The notes beneath the pieces are model-generated. The model did no database searches. It saw only the letters and a list, made by a program, of their open reading frames with translations, and was not told where the DNA came from. 64,000 bases of DNA from Armillaria gallica (Eukaryota > Basidiomycota > Agaricomycetes > Agaricales > Physalacriaceae), in NCBI GenBank assembly GCA_037576215.1, contig JBANDB010000009.1, positions 2,604,001 through 2,668,000 on the forward strand, written 5' to 3'. The translations under genes and the position numbers were made by a program. Below are positions 57,980-64,000 of this stretch, piece by piece; the stretch's first letter is position 1; each line of letters begins with the position of its first letter.

Positions 57980-58200
57980 AACATTCTCATCATCCTTAGG
58001 AGGTGGTACACAGCTGTCTCTAAGCTGTGAGACATCTGAGATTCCCAGCACATTGAAATATTCTCCTAGCACATCCAAGTGGTCTGCCATTTCATATGGC
58101 AGCCAAGTAACATCTCTGGACTTCTATTTCACTTGAAACAGTAAGTTCATTTTTACCCCAGAGTGGCCAATAATTTGTTCAACTACCCACTCCTCAGAAA
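57980..58200 (-). pseudogene. Chromodomain of the chromovirus
   Basis: EWVVEQIIGHSGVKMNLLFQ followed, after a stop at 58124, by KSRDVTWLPYEMADHL has the chromodomain pattern (aromatic, VE.I..H, FLVKW, TW.PY). In such elements this domain directs insertion to modified histones. The stop codon lies at the place of the usual W after VK. Confidence 0.75.
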
Positions 58201-58649
58201 CTTCATCTATCAAGCCAACTTGATTTTCAGCACAGCTAGGGAACAAATGGTCATCATTAGGTATGTGTACCCTTAACACCAAGGCATGAAAAACACTATG
58301 CACTCCTTTCACTTTCAGATATGATAGGAATGTGATTTGGAACAATCCATTCCCAAAATTCTTCAAGATTGAGTATGGTCCAATATATTTCAGATTCAAC
58401 TTACAGGCCAGGCCCTTAGGAAAGGAGATATTCTTGGTGGATATGTACATCAAATCCTTTTCAGTGAATAGAACAGTACATTATTTTTTATTAGCATTTT
58501 ATGTTTGTTTCACCTGTAATTCTAGGATTGAATCATAGGCTGAAATTATTGCCTGCTTCATCCACATGGTGAAGACATGTACTCCTGGATACTCAGTCTT
58601 CATGGAATTATCCCATATCATTGATCACAACATCCATCCATTATTCAAG

Positions 58650-59530
58650 AAGAAGAGTGCATAACCAGTAATTTCTGAGTGAGCGGAGTTGATCGTGAAA
58701 TCAATGGCAGGTAATATTGCGACCCAATTCTTTTGGTCAGCCGATATGCATTGTCTCAGCATTGCACCAATAACTCTATTAGCCCTCTTGGTGGTGCCAT
58801 CAGTCTCTGGTAAGTGCTAGACATTTTTAATTTGGACCCAATTAACTTATGAAGGTGGGACTAAAAAATACTGGTGAAGAGTGTCTTGATCGCTCACTAT
58901 CTCTTTTGGTAGGCCGTGAAGCTTGTGTACTTCTTCAAAAACTAATTCAGCTATTTCTTTCACTTTATAGTTTATTCAACTAGATACCAAATGTACCATT
59001 CCAGTTAGCTTATCAATGATAACTGTTAACATATCAAAAGTTCCATCTCTGTTACTTGACTCAGGAAGAAAAGCAATGAAGTCTATCCCAATGATTTCCC
59101 AAGGATAAGACAGTGGGGTCAAAGGATGCAACAAGCTATAAGGCTTCTGTATATTATCCTTGGTCTATTTGCAAGTTACATACAATTTGCAATAGCTTTC
59201 TATATTTCAAGCTATGGATTTCCACCATACATGGTCTCAGAGATATGCTAAGGTTTTGTGTGTCCCCAAGTAGGCTAGTAAAGAGTGAGCTTCATCAATA
59301 ACAACTTCTTTGATGCTTGGCCCTTGTGCATGTAGTCAGGAATACATAAAAGCTCCCTGTCTTTGAGTTTGAGGAATATCAGACTATCACAATGTTCAAA
59401 GTTATGAAAGTCTTTGGGTTTAGCTAATATTTTCTGAAATAAAGTATCACTGGCATAACAATCTTGTAGCACAAATGCTAGATCAATTTTGGAGTGCTCA
59501 TTGGCAAGTACATCTGTAAACAAGGTATTA
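58650..59530 (-). pseudogene. Chromovirus integrase, broken
   Basis: The catalytic core is recognised from WEIIGIDFIAF (first Asp, near 59083), EIVSDQD (second Asp, near 58885) and TDGTTKRANRVIGAML (near 58800). In other chromoviruses the third catalytic residue is a Glu in the TERANR-type motif; here that place is Lys. An upstream segment (59275-59523, FLKLKDRELLCIPDYMHKGQ) corresponds to the region before the zinc-binding domain. Confidence 0.75.
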
Positions 59531-60249
59531 CTAGGTGAGTTTTCATGATCTTTAAGTGGCTATGCAACAGTTTCTTGATGCTCAATCAATAACAAGGACA
59601 AAGTTGCTTCCACTAGCTTTGCCTCATCTTGTACTTTCACAGGTTCAACAGCCTCATTTTCTAATACTGCTATTGGCTTGAGAGTGGAATCATGGAATTG
59701 GGATTAAGTTTATTGAAGTTAGGTTTAGGTATGTCTTTTGTTGTACCCTTGCCCTCCTTCCACTGTTTAGACATAAAAGTCTTCAGCTGACCTAGTTTTT
59801 CTGAGACTATCTCATTATCAAGACCACATGCCTGTGCAGATGCTTGATGACTTGTGCACAATGACATAGTATTGAAATCGAGGCCAATGCCCTCCAGCAC
59901 AAGACACACAGCTTCCAATCCTATAAGCACTGGCATTGAGACACTGTGTGTCTCAATAAAATCATTGTTGATGACATTGTAGTAAGTATAGACCTCTCTG
60001 CTACATACAATACCTGGAGATTCATTAGACTATAGGCGAGATAGTGTATCCACCAAGATATTCTGCATACTAGGAATGTACTGTATGATGAAGTTGAACT
60101 TACTGAGTTTCTCCATCCACCGAGCTTGTCTTCCAGACAAAATCTTCTGATTGGAAAGGTAAATAAGACCCTTATGAACTGTTACCTAGGTGAAATGTAA
60201 TCCCTGAAGGATATCACAATACTGGAGCATGCATTACACTCCCACTAAC

Positions 60250-61230
60250 ATTTTGATTTCATAAACAGGATAATTTTGCTGTGCAGGGTTCAACTTTGTG
60301 GAATAAAATGCACACATGATGCCTCTATCCTAGGTTTCACCTTAGATGATGTATACTGTGATGCCAGTCCCACAGCCATTGGATACCAGTCATACAGGCT
60401 TCATGCTCTTAAAATAATCAATAGGCACTCGATAGTTCAACTGGAAATTGCTAGCCAAAGCCTTCACTTTTTTAAAGGCCCATTGTTCAGTGTACATCCA
60501 GTGGAAAGGTATCATAGACCTCATTACAGCTGAAAGCTGTCCCATAGGGATCCAAACTCTAGAAATATTGTCTGCTAACCACCTGAGTGATCCTAAGAAA
60601 CTTAAAAGAAGATTCTTGTTTATTGGTATTGGCCACTTCAAAATAGCATCAACCTTGTCTGGATCCATTCAAATTCCATGGTGGTCGACTATCCATCCTA
60701 GGACCTTTAATTCTTTAGTCAAAAAGTGAATCTTGTTTTCTCCAAAGTAGAACTTTTTCTTTCTTAAAATGTTAATTATCAATTTAACATGCTTCATGTG
60801 GTTTTCCAGTGTGTCAGAATACACAATGTGTCCTCTAAATACATGTTTATAAATCAACCAATATAAGAAGAGAATATATAGTTCATTATTGCTTGAAATG
60901 TAGTGGGGGCATTGCAGTCCCCCTGCTACATTATCAAGCTCAACATGTTCCCATCAGGCATCAAGGCTCCACATGAACTTATTTGTATGTGTTATTAGAA
61001 TCCATCAATAAAAAATACTTGGCATATGCTGCATGTCTCAAGATCTCATTGATGTTGGGCAAAGGAGAAGCTAATTTCTTTGTATTAGCATTCTCAGCTC
61101 TAAGGTCCATGACAGTCCTCAGAAGCACTGAGACAGGTTTACTTATCAGCAACATTGGTACTGTGTTTGAAGCCATCGTCACCTTCCAATATCCTGTTTT
61201 GATATAGACATTTTGTTTAGCATTCCATCA
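60250..61230 (-). pseudogene. Chromovirus reverse transcriptase and RNase H, broken
   Basis: Recognisable pieces are VLLRTVMDLRAENANTKKLA (61130-61060; the usual motif near there is R.V.DYR.LN), then the catalytic region near 60842-60831. The latter reads Tyr-Leu-Glu-Asp instead of Tyr-x-Asp-Asp and is followed by a one-base shift into IVYSDTLENHMKHV. The connection (FLGSLRWLADNI, near 60580) and RNase H (CAFYSTKLNPAQQNYPVYE, about 60310-60255) follow. The enzyme cannot be active as it stands. Confidence 0.8.
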
Positions 61231-62116
61231 AACATGAAACATCTCCAGGCAGCACAATGGCTACAATAGATACACCATATGAGGATCTATTAGTGGAATC
61301 TGGTAGTTTATTGCTCACAATGGAGGGAGTGGGGTCTCACTCACCTTCTTGAATAGAGGATATGTATACTCCACCAATTTTTTCTGAATATTGTTAGTGA
61401 TTCTTCATAGATCACAGTGGCATGAGATTCCAAGATACCCACTGCAGGATCTTGCAATGGATGAGGGATTATGAAACCAATGATAACCTTAGAACTGTTA
61501 AATCCAACAGTAACATCATATTGGTACAGCCAAGGCATGCTTAGAATTAAATCATAACTTGATAAATTTGCTACATTAAAGTATCTTTCCTCCTTCAACA
61601 TCTGATATTCAAATTGGCAGTGCACTCCACAATTGATTTTTAAATGAAACTCTATACAGCCATTTGTAATGGCAGAGGTACAGCCAAAACTATACACTTT
61701 AGCCTCAGCTGATCAACAAGTGTAGTCAAAATGAAATATCCTATAGATCCTGTGTCAATCAAAGCATGGCAAGGGTGCCCATTAATCTTCACAATAATCT
61801 TCACAACAATTACAAGAGTTCTAGAGATTTTCCTCCTGGCATCACGAACATTCACTGAATTATGCTGCACTGCTGAAAAATCACCTCATTGAGCCTAAGT
61901 GGCATTAAGCTCAAGGCACTCAAAAAATCATTGCTGTTTAAAATGCACAGCTGCCCATAAGCATGACACAGTCATTTTATCATTCATTCCATTCATTTCT
62001 TTCAAACAGGGACGAAGTATAGCATGGTGATCACATATTGGCACAATATGAGTGTGTACTAATAATGTTAAAAGTGAAGAGCAAGTAGCAAAGAACTCTT
62101 CACAGTTAAAAACCAT

Positions 62117-62899
62117 GGAATAACTCTGGTGAGTTTACAAGTTGACATGCAATTGAGAATATGCAGGAGTAAACAGTATATGGCTATAGAATAGTGAATA
62201 AACATGGTTTACTGGTGATAGACTAGGGTGTGCCAATAATTGACGTAGACTGTAGTCAACTGGAGATGAACTAACTTTTCACTACATTTTCTAACTAGTT
62301 TTTATACTACAAGTACAAATTTATAAATAGAGTAAATATGCGAGACTTAGTAAGGCTGTAAGGCCTTGGCTTTGTAAAAATTATAGGAAACATATGGTCC
62401 TTTGTCTTTTAAAGTAACAGCAACTTGTTGATGTTGCCATGTATGGACATGAACCATATGAGATCATTGAGCAATACACAGATTGTTAGATGCTGTTGAG
62501 CTGCAGATTACTGGGTGATAGTCATTGTACTGAAGAGTATGCATGGGGCAACATTTTCTTGAGGCCTTGGCAAAGTAACAGCCTTAGTAAACACGGTCTG
62601 TAGTTGCTGTAGCTGTAATTATCGTAGCTGGGAGGGTATCCACGTTAATCACATCATTTTCATTATGTGATCAATGGGCATGTCAACTGGGTGCTTCTGA
62701 GTGATGCGGCAATTCTGTTTTAGGGTGATGGTCGATCATAGGTGCCTTGCCATGATGAAATATAGCAATTCTGACACATAGCAAGATGAGATGGATAACA
62801 AAGCATGTGAGGAGTAGTTGCTATAGAATGAAAGTGGTATCAGTGTGTGTGCAATCATTGGTTTGCTGAAAGGCTGTTGAAAGGACCGTAGCATTAATT
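62117..62899. other. AT-rich region between two transposon relics
   Basis: Lies where the gag gene and leader of the chromovirus would be expected, but no gag motif, tRNA primer site or LTR edge was recognised. Probably decayed transposon sequence. Confidence 0.35.
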
Positions 62900-63715
62900 A
62901 GCAGGTAAAATTCATGAATTCTAAGCACACAGAGCCTGGAGGCTCATTAGCGATAAACACCTCTTGGTCAGAGTTTGCCTAGTGACAATCCAAACTTTCA
63001 AAGATGGCCCACTTTACATCCTGATCCTGCAACATAGTGTGATAAGGCATATACAGTCCACCAAACATCAGAAGAACTTGGTCAAGACAACAAAATGCAG
63101 CCTATGTAATGTTTTCTGTGATAGCTAATGGCTCAAGATGATTTTTGATCTTAGGAAATGATTATCTAAATATAACAAAGAGAGACAGATAGATAATGCC
63201 ATTTACCATGCTAGAGCATGCCAGAATGCAGGATCATGCATGATTGCTAGCATCTCTTCAGCCTTATGCTGAGATTTCATATCTTCTGTCACCAATTTAT
63301 GCTCCTGTGATGTCACTTCTGCTATGTCATCCTTGGCAATGAGTACCATGAGTGACTGGCATAGATCTAGAAGTTGCTGAGTCAAGACCTTGTGAGATAG
63401 GAGCTTTGCCAATGGAAGGAAGTCAGAAAAGAGGTAAAAAACTTCTGGATTTTCCATCCAAGAGATGATACCAAGTCTGATGGGTCTACACTACTTGTAG
63501 ATGGGTGGTGCACCAGGTGATGTGTTTAACTTGAGGCAAATGGATCTGTCATCAGACAGGAAAGCAGATGGCATTTCTCAATTGTAATGCACAGCCACCT
63601 CTGTCTCCCAATCTGGTACTTTGCCTTTTTACTATTTCTACAAATTCTGAATCTGGGGAAATTTTTTATTTTGACCTTGTCAAAGTCAAAATCTGTGCAT
63701 TTTGACAGCACATCA
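62900..63715 (-). pseudogene. hAT-type transposase relic
   Basis: On the minus strand, WMENPEVFYLFSDFLPLAKL followed by HKVLTQQLL resembles the segment of hAT/DUF659-type transposases with NPE..LF.FLNP..KLPSRK.L. Further on, HKAEEMLAIMHDPAFWHALA and, after stops, LEPLAITENIT, CCLDQVLLMFGGLYMPYHTM and DQEVFIANEPPG match the order of the same fungal transposase type. Internal deletions and several stops are present. No terminal inverted repeat was located. Confidence 0.65.
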
Positions 63716-64000
63716 CAATTCTCACATATTTAACCATGAAACAGCCATGCAATCACATCTGCTGATGTCATATCACTTAGTCACTTTGACATTTAATTTA
63801 TTCTGACCTTATATTGTTTTGTCATCAGCACAGATCATAGTCATGTCTCTTTTTAATGCACTGAGGCTCTTGGGCTGACTATTACCTCTTTCTAGTCATT
63901 GTTTTAGCTCAAAAAAATTAACAGGCACAGGAAAAATAATATATTTTCAGATTCCACATCAGTCCTGCTAATGTGCTGCCTGTAGTAGACAGATGTCCAG

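Larger units (their letters stand above)
57900..62116 (-). mobile_element. Ty3/gypsy chromovirus pol remnant, broken
   Basis: On the minus strand, in order: aspartic protease (CHALIDTGS near 61760; YDLILSMPWL near 61530), reverse transcriptase, RNase H, integrase and chromodomain. That order (PR-RT-RH-INT-CHR) defines Ty3/gypsy chromoviruses. Stops and frameshifts interrupt every domain. No gag or Cys-His knuckle was recognised upstream, and no pair of long terminal repeats could be matched by eye; the upstream LTR may lie beyond the window. Confidence 0.85.

Overview
This window looks like nuclear DNA of a mushroom-forming basidiomycete (Agaricomycetes). The evidence is the density of very short introns (about 45-60 nt, GT(A/G)NGT donors, CAG/TAG acceptors), expanded F-box/LRR-type genes, paralogues of a KOW/NGN (Spt5-like) protein family, and Ty3/gypsy chromovirus and hAT relics. 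No housekeeping gene was recognised. The window reads as a repeat-rich, lineage-specific region built by duplication, inversion and decay. The genus cannot be read from the sequence.

Layout. 0-4.4 kb: a copy of a dispersed repeat (family R), then an F-box gene whose first exons come from another gene family. 4.6-7.3 kb: a minus-strand multi-exon coiled-coil gene, duplicated in inverted orientation at 49.0-51.6 kb. 7.9-16.2 kb: three more R copies, a decayed coiled-coil/RING-finger gene (10.6-11.7 kb), a fragment of the gene at 36-38 kb, and a coiled-coil gene at 14.2-15.1 kb that is the source of the first exons of the 2-kb F-box gene. 17.3-18.3 kb: a gene of a common basidiomycete unknown family. 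19.3-34.4 kb: R copies, a decayed and an intact F-box paralogue (20.9-22.5 and 29.0-30.6 kb) and two Spt5-like genes in opposite orientations (23.4-26.0 and 31.6-34.4 kb). 34.9-38.4 kb: a conserved unknown gene and a coiled-coil gene with a Pro/Gln-rich tail. 39.4-46.1 kb: a recent, almost identical inverted repeat (arms about 1.7 kb) flanking an F-box gene, an Spt5-like relic and a LINE relic. 47.6-48.8 kb: a gene for an acidic-tail protein. 52-55.5 kb: the last R copy with the clearest tRNA-like segment, and two unrecognised multi-exon genes. 56.6-57.1 kb: a 22-bp minisatellite and an AAATCC-rich block. 57.2-64 kb: CpG-poor, AT-richer DNA holding a broken chromovirus and a hAT transposase relic.

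The genes do not form a pathway. Common themes are F-box proteins (likely SCF adaptors), a RING protein (ubiquitin ligase type, broken), Spt5-like transcription-factor relatives and coiled-coil proteins. All come in two or more copies here, mostly with at least one decayed. Exon borders were read by eye from splice signals and frame continuity, so they are models, not proven transcripts.
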